A stretch of DNA of 8,127 nt from Clostridiales bacterium (GCA_012800685.1 JAAZIT010000187.1:1-8127); one strand, 5' to 3'; positions 1-6,764 are shown, counted from the first letter of the stretch. Numbers and translations are program-made. The notes: generated from the sequence alone by a model not told the origin.

Positions 1-87
1 ATCATGTCTGCCTTTGCAAGGTTATAAAGTTTATAATTGTGTGGTTTGTAGTTATAAACTTTATAACCTTGCAAAGGCAGACATGAT
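1..87. repeat. Perfect 36-bp inverted repeat with 15-nt loop
   Basis: Bases 1-36 are the exact reverse complement of bases 52-87, separated by a 15-nt GT-rich spacer (37-51). Each arm contains two smaller palindromic cores: TTGCAA inside CCTTTGCAAGG, and TTATAAAGTTTATAA, so the DNA or RNA could fold as one long hairpin or several short ones. There is no T-tract after the right arm (TAACTGAATA), so it does not look like an ordinary intrinsic terminator on the plus strand; the other side lies off the window. A MITE-like or REP-like palindromic element, or a strong RNA structure at the 3' end of an upstream gene, are the leading ideas. The identity is not established. Confidence 0.85.
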
Positions 88-109
88 TAACTGAATAATT
101 ATAATTAGT

Positions 110-144
110 CAACTACCAACTACCAACTACCAACTACCAACTAC
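110..144. repeat. Five perfect tandem copies of a 7-bp unit (CAACTAC)
   Basis: Five head-to-tail identical copies of CAACTAC, followed by decaying sequence (CATTCACAACTCACCAATC). Read on the minus strand the unit is GTAGTTG, which puts TAG stop codons into all three minus-strand frames because 7 is not a multiple of 3. The plus-strand reading has no stop codons. It is non-coding and lies beyond the terminator of the SipW-like gene. Slipped-strand replication is the likely origin of the copies. Confidence 0.9.
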
Positions 145-215
145 CATTCACAACTCACCAATCAACCAAACTAATACTATATTTAAACAATCAAATACTT
201 AATTTATAAAATCCC

Positions 216-248
216 ACAAAAAAGGCAACAGTTAAAAAGCTGTTGCCT
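216..248 (-). terminator. Intrinsic terminator for the SipW-like gene
   Basis: The stem AGGCAACAG (223-231) pairs with CTGTTGCCT (240-248) across an 8-nt loop. Read on the minus strand the hairpin is followed at once by TTTTTTGTGGG (216-222 and on), a classic U-tract. On the plus strand the hairpin is followed by AGTTGATTTA, so it should act mainly on minus-strand transcripts. It lies about 160 nt past the stop codon at 408-410. Confidence 0.85.
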
Positions 249-328
249 AGTTGATTTATTTAATTAGTTACTTATTTGCTAAGTATATTATTAATTTTTA
301 GCTATCAAACATTAAATGACTTACCATT

Positions 329-411
329 AGCCAACTAGCCAACTAGCCTACTACCTACTACCCTACTAGCCATTAACGACTAACTACTTGTAACTAGCTA
401 CTAGCTACTAG
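329..411. repeat. Degenerate 7-8 bp repeat tract running into a stop codon
   Basis: The tract begins with two copies of GCCAACTA (330-345), passes through related units GCCTACTA, CCTACTA and CCCTACTA (346-368), and after a diverged stretch ends in two copies of CTAGCTA (394-407). The next CTA (408-410) is the complement of the TAG stop codon of the SipW-like gene, so the repeat abuts and includes the stop. The units share the CYAACTA/CTACTA theme with the purer array at 110-144, which suggests common origin or a common amplification bias. Confidence 0.65.
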
Positions 412-1523
412 TCTTCGCCATATTTGTCTTTTAGCAATTTTTCTTGTTCCTCCATAAGCTTAATAAGGTGAGAGAGAGAACGATTGGATTTTTCTAAATC
501 CTGTGATTGCGTTTGTTGGACTGATTTAAATTCTGCAGATGCTTCTTCCGCTGGCTTTGTCGATTGGATAGCTGGCGCTTCACCACTCTGCTCTGAATAG
601 GGGGAGGAGGGTTCTTTGCCCTCTTTCTTTGAAACACTGGGTCTAACTATAACCTTTTCAACCTTCGATGAAGTTTCTTCATGCTCTTTATGTGAAGTTG
701 AAACTGTCTTAAGAGGAACTCTATTAGAGGTTAAATCCTCATCATTATTATAAACATTTCTTAAAGATTTCTTATTAAAATCTAAAGGAGTAATAGTGTC
801 TTCGAAAAAGTCATGTTCAATGGTATCTTCTTCGGTTCGACCTTTTAAATCCGTACCCAAAATAATATTGTCAATGGAAAGTGACGGTTTTCTTGAAGAT
901 TTAGATCTTTCACTAAATGGTGATTCATCTGGAATATCAAAAGCATCCATTTGCCTTTTAAATTTGTCTTTGCTTTTCTTGTTCTTGTTATCCTTATTAG
1001 TAAATAAGGCAATTAAAAGCTCACAAAGAGCAAGCAAAAGGGCTGGAATAACAATCATAAAAACTACACCTGTTGTAGATGTAACAAAGGTAATTATTTT
1101 TCCTAAAACTACATGATACGAAACCGCCTGTCCCACAAGATCCTTTGCTGGTACAGTTATTATGTTGGTTGGATCATTATCAAAAAAAGCCTCATAAAAT
1201 ACGGTTTCGGTGGTTGGTGTTATTGCTGCTAACCTTAGGACAGTTGAGCCATAACCTCCAATGTTTTCGCAAAGAATAGCGTCACCAATATTATCTGCTG
1301 ATGGGCTGTAATTTTTTGTAATAACAAGGGAGTTTTTTGGAACAGCATCGCCCATTCCATCATCGTCCATTAAAAATAAGCTATAACCAAAGGCACTGGG
1401 TGTTGCTTCTGGAGTTTTAAACACTAATGAAAGTATAAACAACCCAAGTATAATTAGTAAAATAATAACAATAAAGAAAATCCACACGGATTTTGCTAAA
1501 CTTTTTCTTTTAGTTTTGTCCAT
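408..1523 (-). CDS. SipW-like membrane protein lacking signal peptidase catalytic residues, with long cytoplasmic tail
   Basis: This 371-residue protein has a membrane segment at about 12-36, an outside domain of about 110 residues, a second membrane segment at about 152-175, and a hydrophilic, probably disordered tail rich in Ser, Lys and Glu (176-371). The two-segment layout and landmarks match SipW/archaeal-type signal peptidases (S26B): FGYSLFL, then MGDAVPKNSLVI (57-68) in place of the usual MEPTIPVGSLVI, GDAILCEN (80-87) for GDIITF, and VPAKDLVGQAV...LGKIITFV (124-147). The Ser before the Met is Gly56 and the His of the HRV motif is Leu96 (VLRLAA), so peptidase activity is unlikely. That assignment is inference from motif alignment by eye. 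The last 25 residues (LIKLMEEQEKLLKDKY) look helical, possibly coiled-coil. The ATG at 1523 has GGAGG at 1531-1535, 7 nt upstream. It is a single-gene unit with its own promoter and terminator. A non-catalytic scaffold or regulator is possible; its role is unknown. Confidence 0.7.
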   Translation of the reverse strand: MDKTKRKSLAKSVWIFFIVIILLIILGLFILSLVFKTPEATPSAFGYSLFLMDDDGMGDAVPKNSLVITKNYSPSADNIGDAILCENIGGYGSTVLRLAAITPTTETVFYEAFFDNDPTNIITVPAKDLVGQAVSYHVVLGKIITFVTSTTGVVFMIVIPALLLALCELLIALFTNKDNKNKKSKDKFKRQMDAFDIPDESPFSERSKSSRKPSLSIDNIILGTDLKGRTEEDTIEHDFFEDTITPLDFNKKSLRNVYNNDEDLTSNRVPLKTVSTSHKEHEETSSKVEKVIVRPSVSKKEGKEPSSPYSEQSGEAPAIQSTKPAEEASAEFKSVQQTQSQDLEKSNRSLSHLIKLMEEQEKLLKDKYGED

Positions 1524-1633
1524 AACTAAGCCTCCATGACGAAATTATAATACGGTTTAATGTATTACTCGCCTTTCATAGTCCTAAAAACATTATTTAT
1601 ATATATATGTCATAACATTCAATTGTTAGTTAC

Positions 1634-1662
1634 AGTATATCATACTTTTCGACAAAATACAA
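1634..1662 (-). promoter_or_regulatory. SigmaA-type promoter for the SipW-like gene
   Basis: On the minus strand, a -35 box TTGTAT (1662-1657) is followed after exactly 17 bp by a -10 box TATACT (1639-1634). Transcription would start near 1627, giving a leader of roughly 100 nt before the ATG. Spacing and -10 are good; the -35 matches four of six consensus bases. Confidence 0.6.
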
Positions 1663-1863
1663 ACCTTTTTTGTGTATTTTCCATAATTGTTAGTGGTAAG
1701 GGATTTATATATAACTAGTTAAAGAAAAAAACCAAAACACCCTTATAATTAAAAAGTCAAAGTTGTTTTTTTAATGTTTTTCCACATACTAGAAATAAAA
1801 GCTTAAGAATAATAAACTAACTAGGAACTTGTGGATTAAAAACGCTAGACATTTATATTAATG

Positions 1864-1892
1864 TTTACAAACCTTTGATTTTCAAGTATAAT
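1864..1892 (+). promoter_or_regulatory. SigmaA-type promoter for the metallophosphoesterase gene
   Basis: TTTACA (1864-1869) and a consensus TATAAT (1887-1892) are separated by 17 bp. The predicted start near 1899 leaves a short leader of about 30 nt that contains the ribosome binding site (AGGAGGAGG at 1913-1921). Confidence 0.75.
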
Positions 1893-1930
1893 ATATAATA
1901 CATTTAAAAATTAGGAGGAGGAAATATTTA

Positions 1931-2755
1931 TTGATTGCACTAGCTATTGTTGTATTTGCCTTTGCTTTTATTTTTTTGCTTTCTAATATATTTATAACTA
2001 CAACCCAAATAACCGTTAAATCAGACAGCCTGCCTAAAGAGTTTGAGGGATATAAAATTCTCCATTTGTCGGATTTGCATTTAAAAAATTTTGGGCATAA
2101 TTATAAAAGACTTTTAGACAAAATTAAACCTTTAGAGTTTGATATTGTGGTGTTTACAGGGGATTTGATATCCAGACACGAGCATGATATAAGTGAGAAA
2201 ATATTTTTTATGAAAGAGCTTATAAAAAAAGCTCCAGTTTATTTCATTTATGGAAATCACGAGGTAGAAAACCCACTAACCACAGATAAAATGTGTAAAG
2301 AACTCGTTAAAATTGGCGTAAATATTTTGGACAACAAAACCTATCAGGTTGAAAAAGGTGGAGAAAAGGTTGATATTTGTGGAATAACTATAGAAAAGAA
2401 ATTTTATAAAAATAAAGATAAAACTTATAAAGATTTGCCAACACCTAATGCTGAGTATATAAATGAAAGGCTAGGAAAAAAGAAAAATTTCACACTTTTC
2501 CTATCTCATACTCCTTTTTATTTTGATGAATATGCTAAGTGGGGAGCTGATTTGACACTTTGTGGTCATGTTCATGGCGGTGCAATAAGACTTCCTTTTA
2601 TTAATGGCTTGTTGTCGCCAGAAAGAAAGTTTTTTCCTAAGTATTCAGCAGGACTTTATAAAAAAGGTGACTGTCAAATGTACGTTAGTCGAGGACTAGG
2701 GAAACCAAGAATATTTAACAATTCTCAAATTACAATAATAACACTAGATAAATGA
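1931..2755 (+). CDS. Membrane-anchored metallophosphoesterase (YkuE/YaeI-like)
   Basis: This is a calcineurin-like phosphoesterase of 274 residues, normal for the YkuE/YaeI group. An N-terminal membrane segment (about 3-24) probably anchors it with the enzyme outside the membrane. The metal-binding motifs are all present and in order: DLH (Asp48, His50), GDL (Asp78), GNHE (Asn109, His110), SHTP (His193) and GHVHGG (His213, His215). The closing block with SPERKFFPKYSAGLY and YVSRGLG is typical of this subgroup. A dinuclear-metal hydrolase of phosphodiester or phosphomonoester bonds is expected. Relatives include proteins linked to lipid or cell-wall substrates, but the substrate cannot be read from the sequence. 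The start is TTG, supported by GGAGGAGG at 1914-1921 with 9 nt spacing and no alternative ATG nearby. It has its own promoter and appears monocistronic. No clear terminator is seen before uvrC, so readthrough into uvrC is possible. Confidence 0.9.
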   Translation: MIALAIVVFAFAFIFLLSNIFITTTQITVKSDSLPKEFEGYKILHLSDLHLKNFGHNYKRLLDKIKPLEFDIVVFTGDLISRHEHDISEKIFFMKELIKKAPVYFIYGNHEVENPLTTDKMCKELVKIGVNILDNKTYQVEKGGEKVDICGITIEKKFYKNKDKTYKDLPTPNAEYINERLGKKKNFTLFLSHTPFYFDEYAKWGADLTLCGHVHGGAIRLPFINGLLSPERKFFPKYSAGLYKKGDCQMYVSRGLGKPRIFNNSQITIITLDK

Positions 2756-2823
2756 TAAAATATATAATCTAACATTAATAATAGCTTTTATGTCAAAGTA
2801 CAAATATTATTAAAAACAATTTA

Positions 2824-2851
2824 TTAACGCAATGACTATAATAAGTATAAG
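2824..2851 (+). promoter_or_regulatory. Possible promoter for uvrC-folC
   Basis: TTAACG (2824-2829) and TATAAG (2846-2851) are 16 bp apart, just upstream of the uvrC ribosome binding site. Both boxes deviate from consensus and the surroundings are AT-rich, so a chance match is possible. The 117-nt gap after the phosphoesterase gene makes a separate promoter reasonable. Confidence 0.4.
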
Positions 2852-2867
2852 AAAAGATTTTTAAAAT

Positions 2868-2873
2868 AGGAGG
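2868..2873 (+). promoter_or_regulatory. Ribosome binding site that places the uvrC start at TTG 2882
   Basis: AGGAGG at 2868-2873 lies 8 nt before a TTG at 2882-2884. The in-frame GTG at 2873-2875 overlaps the last base of this site and so cannot be served by it. The TTG is therefore the better start, three codons downstream of the longest reading. Confidence 0.8.
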
Positions 2874-2881
2874 TGAAGCTA

Positions 2882-4735
2882 TTGTACGTTACAGATGAAG
2901 AAAACCCACGACTTCCATTTTTGCGTGACAAAACAGCAAAGCTAACTCTTTCACCAGGTTGCTATATAATGAAGGATAAAAACAAAAAGATTATCTATAT
3001 TGGGAAAGCTAAAAATCTAAGAAACCGTGTTGTGACATATTTTAGAAAAGGCACTGACCACCTTACCAAAGTGGCGAAAATGGTTTCACTTGTATATGAC
3101 TATGATTTTATAGTTACCGATAATGAGTTTGAGGCGCTTGTCCTTGAATGTTCATTAATAAAGCTTCACAAGCCAAAGTACAACATTTTGCTAAAGGATG
3201 ACAAGGGATATAGCTATATTAAAGTGTCTAATGAGGAATACCCAAGAGTTACAAGAGCCATGCAAAAAGAAAATGATAAGGCGGAATACATTGGACCATA
3301 TACAAGTGGTTATACGGTAAGGGAGGCTGTTGATGAAGCTAACAGTGTTTTTATGTTGCCTACCTGTAAAAAGAAATTTCCACAAGATTTTAATAAAACA
3401 AGACCATGCCTAAATTATCACATTAAAAAGTGTATGGGTGTATGCTTAGGAAAAGTTTCTAAGGACGAGTATGGCGAAATTGTTGCTCAAGCTGTTGAAT
3501 ATATAAGAGAAGGCTCACAGGTATCTGTTGAAAAGCTTAATAGGGCAATGGGGAGAGCAGCGGAGGATTTAAACTTTGAACAGGCGGCAAAAATCCGTGA
3601 TCGGATTAAATCAATTCAAAATGCATCTGCAAGACAGAAGATTTTTGACAAAAATCTAGTATTTGTGGACGTTGTTGGGCTTTCGGTTAATGGCGATAAT
3701 GCCTGTGCGTCTGTATTAATGTACAGACAGGGAAGGCTTGTAGATAAGGTTGATTTCTTTTTGGGTGAGGCGGAAATGGCTGATGAAATGCTTCAAGATT
3801 TTCTTCTTCAATATTATGGAAATCATATGGAAGTCCCAAGAGAAATTCTTCTTGACGCAGATATTCCGGATTTGATTATGGTTGAGAAATTCTTACGTGA
3901 AAGGGCACAAAAGGCTGTTACAATTTCAGTTCCAAAGCGTGGAAGTCTCTTAAGACTTACTACCCTCGCTAAAAGTAATGCTAGTGAATATCTTTCAATA
4001 AAGGTGGGGAGAACTGGGAAAGAAATTGTTGCTCTTGAAGAATTAGCCAAGGCAATGGGATTATCTAAAACTCCAAAATATATTGAATGCTATGATATTT
4101 CAAATTTAGCGTCCACAAACATGGTCGCTGGAATGGTTGTTTTTGAAAATGGAAGACCTAATAAAAAGTTTTATAAAAAATTTACTATAAAAACAGTGTA
4201 CGAGCAAAATGACTATGCTTGTATGCAGGAGGTTATCCAAAGAAGATTTAGAAACTATTTTGAGGGAACTGATGAGGGCTTTTCAAGACTTCCTGACATT
4301 ATATTTTTAGACGGTGGAAAAGGACATGTTAACGCCGTTCAGCCTGTTCTTGACGAGATGGGGATAAATGTCCCTCTTTTTGGACTTGTTAAGGACTCTA
4401 GGCATAGAACTAGAGCAATTGCAACTGGTGGAGAAGAGATATCAGTATCAAAAAATCGAGCAGCTTTTGCGTTAATTACACAAATTCAAGATGAAGTGCA
4501 TAGATACGCAATAACATTTCAGTCTCAAAGACATAAAAAAAGCACCTACCAGCTTGAGCTTACAACTGTCAAGGGTATAGGTGATAAAAAGGCGAAAAAG
4601 CTTATTATGCACTATAAAACAACTCAAGCACTAAAAAAAGCCAGTGCTGAAGAACTTAAAAATATTGCAGGTGTAAATATAGATACGGCGAAACAGCTTT
4701 ATAATGTTATTCATGACATAGATTTAAAGGAATAA
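2882..4735 (+). CDS. uvrC: Excinuclease ABC subunit C (UvrC)
   Basis: UvrC makes both incisions flanking a DNA lesion after UvrA/UvrB have located it, in the cytoplasm. The full length of 617 residues is normal. In order: GIY-YIG nuclease domain for the 3' cut (GCYIMKD and YIGKAKNLRNRV, about 26-50), its distal part with EALVLECSLIKLHKPKYN, the UVR domain that binds UvrB (AAEDLNFEQAAKIRDRI, about 226-242), the RNase H-like domain for the 5' cut (ECYDISN, FLDGGKGHVNAV, DEVHRYAITFQ, about 402-548), and a C-terminal helix-hairpin-helix pair (VKGIGDKKAKKL and the IAGV repeat, about 563-612). Four Cys at about 162, 176, 184 and 188 (C-x13-C-x7-C-x3-C) match the cysteines reported to hold a 4Fe-4S cluster in E. 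coli UvrC. The GIY motif reads GCY. The start is TTG at 2882, chosen because the upstream GTG at 2873 overlaps the Shine-Dalgarno. folC follows after 15 nt, so the two probably share a transcript. Confidence 0.97.
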   Translation: MYVTDEENPRLPFLRDKTAKLTLSPGCYIMKDKNKKIIYIGKAKNLRNRVVTYFRKGTDHLTKVAKMVSLVYDYDFIVTDNEFEALVLECSLIKLHKPKYNILLKDDKGYSYIKVSNEEYPRVTRAMQKENDKAEYIGPYTSGYTVREAVDEANSVFMLPTCKKKFPQDFNKTRPCLNYHIKKCMGVCLGKVSKDEYGEIVAQAVEYIREGSQVSVEKLNRAMGRAAEDLNFEQAAKIRDRIKSIQNASARQKIFDKNLVFVDVVGLSVNGDNACASVLMYRQGRLVDKVDFFLGEAEMADEMLQDFLLQYYGNHMEVPREILLDADIPDLIMVEKFLRERAQKAVTISVPKRGSLLRLTTLAKSNASEYLSIKVGRTGKEIVALEELAKAMGLSKTPKYIECYDISNLASTNMVAGMVVFENGRPNKKFYKKFTIKTVYEQNDYACMQEVIQRRFRNYFEGTDEGFSRLPDIIFLDGGKGHVNAVQPVLDEMGINVPLFGLVKDSRHRTRAIATGGEEISVSKNRAAFALITQIQDEVHRYAITFQSQRHKKSTYQLELTTVKGIGDKKAKKLIMHYKTTQALKKASAEELKNIAGVNIDTAKQLYNVIHDIDLKE

Positions 4736-4750
4736 AAGAGGTAATAAATA

Positions 4751-6001
4751 ATGACATTGTCAGAATGTATGGATTTTATTAACAGCTTTGATAAAAAGGG
4801 TAAAGCGGTGAAAGACCTTTCACGAGCTAAAAGCTTAATTGAATGTATAGGAAATCCACATGAGGACTTAAAATTTATACACATTGCTGGTACTAATGGG
4901 AAAGGCAGTACAGCACAAATGCTTAGCGAGATGTGTATTTTAGAGGGTAAAAAAACAGGGCTTTTTACATCTCCATATATTTTCACTTATTCTGATAGAA
5001 TAAAGGTTAACAACGAAAATATATCTGATGAAATTCTTGTAAAATTAGGGGAAATTGTAAAAAAAGCAGTTGAAAAAACAAAAGAGCATAGATATTCTCA
5101 GTTTGAAATAACTATGGCAATAGCACTGCTTTATTTTAAAGAGAAAAAATGTGATATAGTTGTGTGGGAAACTGGACTTGGTGGTTTAATGGACTGCACA
5201 AATATTGTTATCCCTGAAATTTCGGTTATAACCTCTATCGATTTCGACCATACAGCAATTTTAGGATCAACACTTAATGAAATAGCAACCCAAAAAGCAG
5301 GGATAATTAAAAAGAGTATTCCCTGTGTGCTTTCGGCAAAAAATGCTACTGAAACCATAAAGGTTGTAGAAAAAATTGCTAAAGATAAAAATTCAAGACT
5401 AATTATACCAGACGAAACTAAACTTGAAGTGATAAAGAGTGATGTATTTGGAAATGAATTTGTGTATAAAGGCGAGAAATACAAAACCTCTATGTGTGGT
5501 GAACATCAAATTATAAATTGTTTAACTGCAATAGAAACAGCAAAAATCTTAGGAATATCTAATGAAAACATAAAAAGAGGTTCTAAAAAAGCTCTTGTAC
5601 CAGCACGTGTTCAGGTTATTTCTAAAGAACCTTTAATAATTCTTGACGGCTCACATAATCCAGCAGGAACTAAGGCACTTTCTAAAATGTTGAAAACACT
5701 TAATCCTCCAGCTCTAGTTACAGCAGTTATAGGAATGCTTGAGGAAAAACAGGTCGAACTGGCACTTGAAAATCTTTTGCCTGTTGTTTCGGAATTTGTT
5801 TGCGTTGAAGGGTTTAACCCTAAAGAAGTACCTGCTAAAAGTCTTGCAAAGCTCGCAAATAATCTTGGTGCTAGATCAAAGCCCTTAAAAAGCTTAGGGC
5901 TAGGGCTGGAATATGCCATGACTAAAAACAAGCCTATTGTTGTGTGTGGTTCATTGTACCTTGCGTCTGAATATTTAAATAAAAAAAGCCTTTTAGAATA
6001 A
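4751..6001 (+). CDS. folC: Folylpolyglutamate synthase / dihydrofolate synthase (FolC)
   Basis: FolC is a cytoplasmic Mur-ligase-family enzyme that adds glutamate to folates, and in many bacteria also to dihydropteroate, using ATP. The length of 416 residues is typical. Motifs in order: P-loop GTNGKGST (47-54), TSPYIFTYSDRI (73-84), ETGLGGLMDCTN (140-151), DHTAILGSTLNEIATQKAGI (166-185), a central linker GEHQIINCLTA (250-260), and the C-terminal domain with ILDGSHNPAG (297-306) and VVCGSLYLASEYL (397-409). Two family positions vary: GLGGR reads GLGGL (Leu146), and EKAGI reads QKAGI (Gln181); the conserved Lys182 is kept. Whether it has the dihydrofolate synthase activity as well cannot be decided here. 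The ATG at 4751 has AGAGG at 4737-4741. It lies 15 nt after uvrC and is probably the second gene of that unit. Its last codons form the stem of a minus-strand terminator. Confidence 0.95.
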   Translation: MTLSECMDFINSFDKKGKAVKDLSRAKSLIECIGNPHEDLKFIHIAGTNGKGSTAQMLSEMCILEGKKTGLFTSPYIFTYSDRIKVNNENISDEILVKLGEIVKKAVEKTKEHRYSQFEITMAIALLYFKEKKCDIVVWETGLGGLMDCTNIVIPEISVITSIDFDHTAILGSTLNEIATQKAGIIKKSIPCVLSAKNATETIKVVEKIAKDKNSRLIIPDETKLEVIKSDVFGNEFVYKGEKYKTSMCGEHQIINCLTAIETAKILGISNENIKRGSKKALVPARVQVISKEPLIILDGSHNPAGTKALSKMLKTLNPPALVTAVIGMLEEKQVELALENLLPVVSEFVCVEGFNPKEVPAKSLAKLANNLGARSKPLKSLGLGLEYAMTKNKPIVVCGSLYLASEYLNKKSLLE

Positions 6002-6016
6002 AATCCTAAAAGGCTT
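5981..6016 (-). terminator. Intrinsic terminator of the lipoprotein operon, overlapping the 3' end of folC
   Basis: AAGCCTTTTAG (5986-5996) is a perfect 11-bp inverted match to CTAAAAGGCTT (6006-6016), with a 9-nt loop holding most of the folC stop codon. On the minus strand the stem runs into seven T in a row (5987-5981) and further AT, a strong U-tract. On the plus strand the hairpin is followed by AAGTTATGTC, a weak tail, so any effect on folC mRNA should be lesser. The site is about 135 nt beyond the stop of the second lipoprotein gene. Confidence 0.8.
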
Positions 6017-6149
6017 AAGTTATGTCTTGTTGAATATTAAAATAATTTTTTAATATTTATTAATTGTCAAGGCACGTTAGTTTGAAAATTAAAAATTTTG
6101 GTTAGAAAATTCCAACCTAAAACAATTAAAACTATAACTACAACGACAA

Positions 6150-6764
6150 CTAGCCTACCTTAATAGTTTCTGCATAATTTTTGGTTAAGTAAAAATCACC
6201 ATAGTTTCCAGTAAAGGTTACTACATAGGTTTCTTTGCTACCTGTTATATAATATTGGCTTGTTGTAATAGCTAATTCACCAACATTATATACTGCACGT
6301 AATGCATGGCAACCATTAATGTCAATTTCTGATAATGACGTTACTTTAATTTTATGGTTAGGGTTTTTACCTTTTATAAAATCTTCAGTAAAGTACTCAA
6401 AAGACTCAATCTTGTCTATAATTTTTATGCATAGATTGTTGCCTGTGGTGGTATAATCTGCTGGAAAATAATAACAAGCCGAACTACTTGATTTATTAGT
6501 CCAAGCTTTTGGAAGCTCAATTGATAAATTGTGAAATGACACTAGAACAAGCCCATTGTCATTATTAATATTAGTGCTATCACTAATATTAGAATTATCA
6601 TTCAAGTTTTTGCTTGTATCATCAGTAATTGAATTGTCGATTATTCCAGCTGATGAATTATCTTGAGGTGGATTTTTAGAATCCTTGCTTGATGAATCTT
6701 TTTTACACGAACCCAATGAGAGTGACATTAAAACAACAAACAATAACGAAAGTGTCCTTTTCAT
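6150..6764 (-). CDS. Putative lipoprotein, paralogue of the upstream neighbour
   Basis: This 204-residue surface lipoprotein of unknown function begins with a type II signal peptide: Lys-Arg, a hydrophobic core and the lipobox LGSC with Cys20. A low-complexity Ser/Asn/Asp linker (about 21-72) precedes a C-terminal domain (about 73-204). This domain matches that of the gene at 6800-7465 in order: LSIELPKAWT, YYFPADYTTTGNNL, DINGCHALRAVYN, YYITGSKETYVVTFTGNYGDF. The W-x-Y/F-P pattern and ending VTFTGN resemble small PsbP/DcrB-like (DUF1795-type) alpha-beta domains, an inference by eye only. An in-frame ATG at 6780-6782 would add MNWGFK, but has no ribosome binding site and spoils the signal peptide. 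The ATG at 6764 has TGGGGT about 7 nt upstream, inside that extension, and is preferred. It lies 35 nt after its paralogue, probably the same transcript. Unlike its partner, the domain carries three Cys (97, 112, 152). Confidence 0.8.
   Translation of the reverse strand: MKRTLSLLFVVLMSLSLGSCKKDSSSKDSKNPPQDNSSAGIIDNSITDDTSKNLNDNSNISDSTNINNDNGLVLVSFHNLSIELPKAWTNKSSSSACYYFPADYTTTGNNLCIKIIDKIESFEYFTEDFIKGKNPNHKIKVTSLSEIDINGCHALRAVYNVGELAITTSQYYITGSKETYVVTFTGNYGDFYLTKNYAETIKVG

Larger units (their letters stand above)
1..407. other. Gene-free, repeat-rich flank downstream of the SipW-like gene
   Basis: No reading frame here has a start, ribosome binding site and credible composition. The stretch holds, in order, a long perfect inverted repeat (1-87), a pure 7-bp tandem repeat (110-144), a minus-strand intrinsic terminator (about 216-248) and a degenerate 7-8 bp repeat tract (329-411). 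The rest is AT-rich filler. Because the inverted repeat starts at base 1 it may extend beyond the window. Confidence 0.8.
1524..1930. other. Divergent intergenic region
   Basis: This 407-nt AT-rich region separates the minus-strand SipW-like gene from the plus-strand phosphoesterase gene. It contains a good promoter for each (1634-1662 minus, 1864-1892 plus) and leaves a leader of about 100 nt before the SipW-like gene, with a TATATATATA run near 1600. Between the promoters is an imperfect inverted pair, TTTTCCACA (1778-1786) and TGTGGATTA (1830-1838). I see no open frame, tRNA or recognisable riboswitch in it. Confidence 0.7.

Noticed and set aside
110..411. A CRISPR array or similar spaced repeats
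   Set aside because: The units are 7-8 bp and contiguous, with no spacers of uniform length and no cas genes nearby.
796..1116. Plus-strand open frame of 106 codons opposite the SipW-like gene
   Set aside because: It lies wholly within the antisense of a gene with a good start, promoter and terminator. Its Ser/Leu-rich composition is that of an antisense shadow.
1687..1715. A second plus-strand promoter (TTGTTA, 17 bp, TATAAC), perhaps for a small RNA
   Set aside because: Box matches are expected by chance in such AT-rich DNA, and no terminator or conserved structure follows before the stronger promoter at 1864.
2775..2813. Hairpin TTAATAATA/TATTATTAA as a terminator of the phosphoesterase gene
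   Set aside because: The stem has only A-T pairs, the loop is 21 nt and no U-tract follows.
6033..6057. Hairpin AATATTAAAA/TTTTAATATT as the folC terminator
   Set aside because: The stem is AT-only and would be weak. It may help, but cannot be called.
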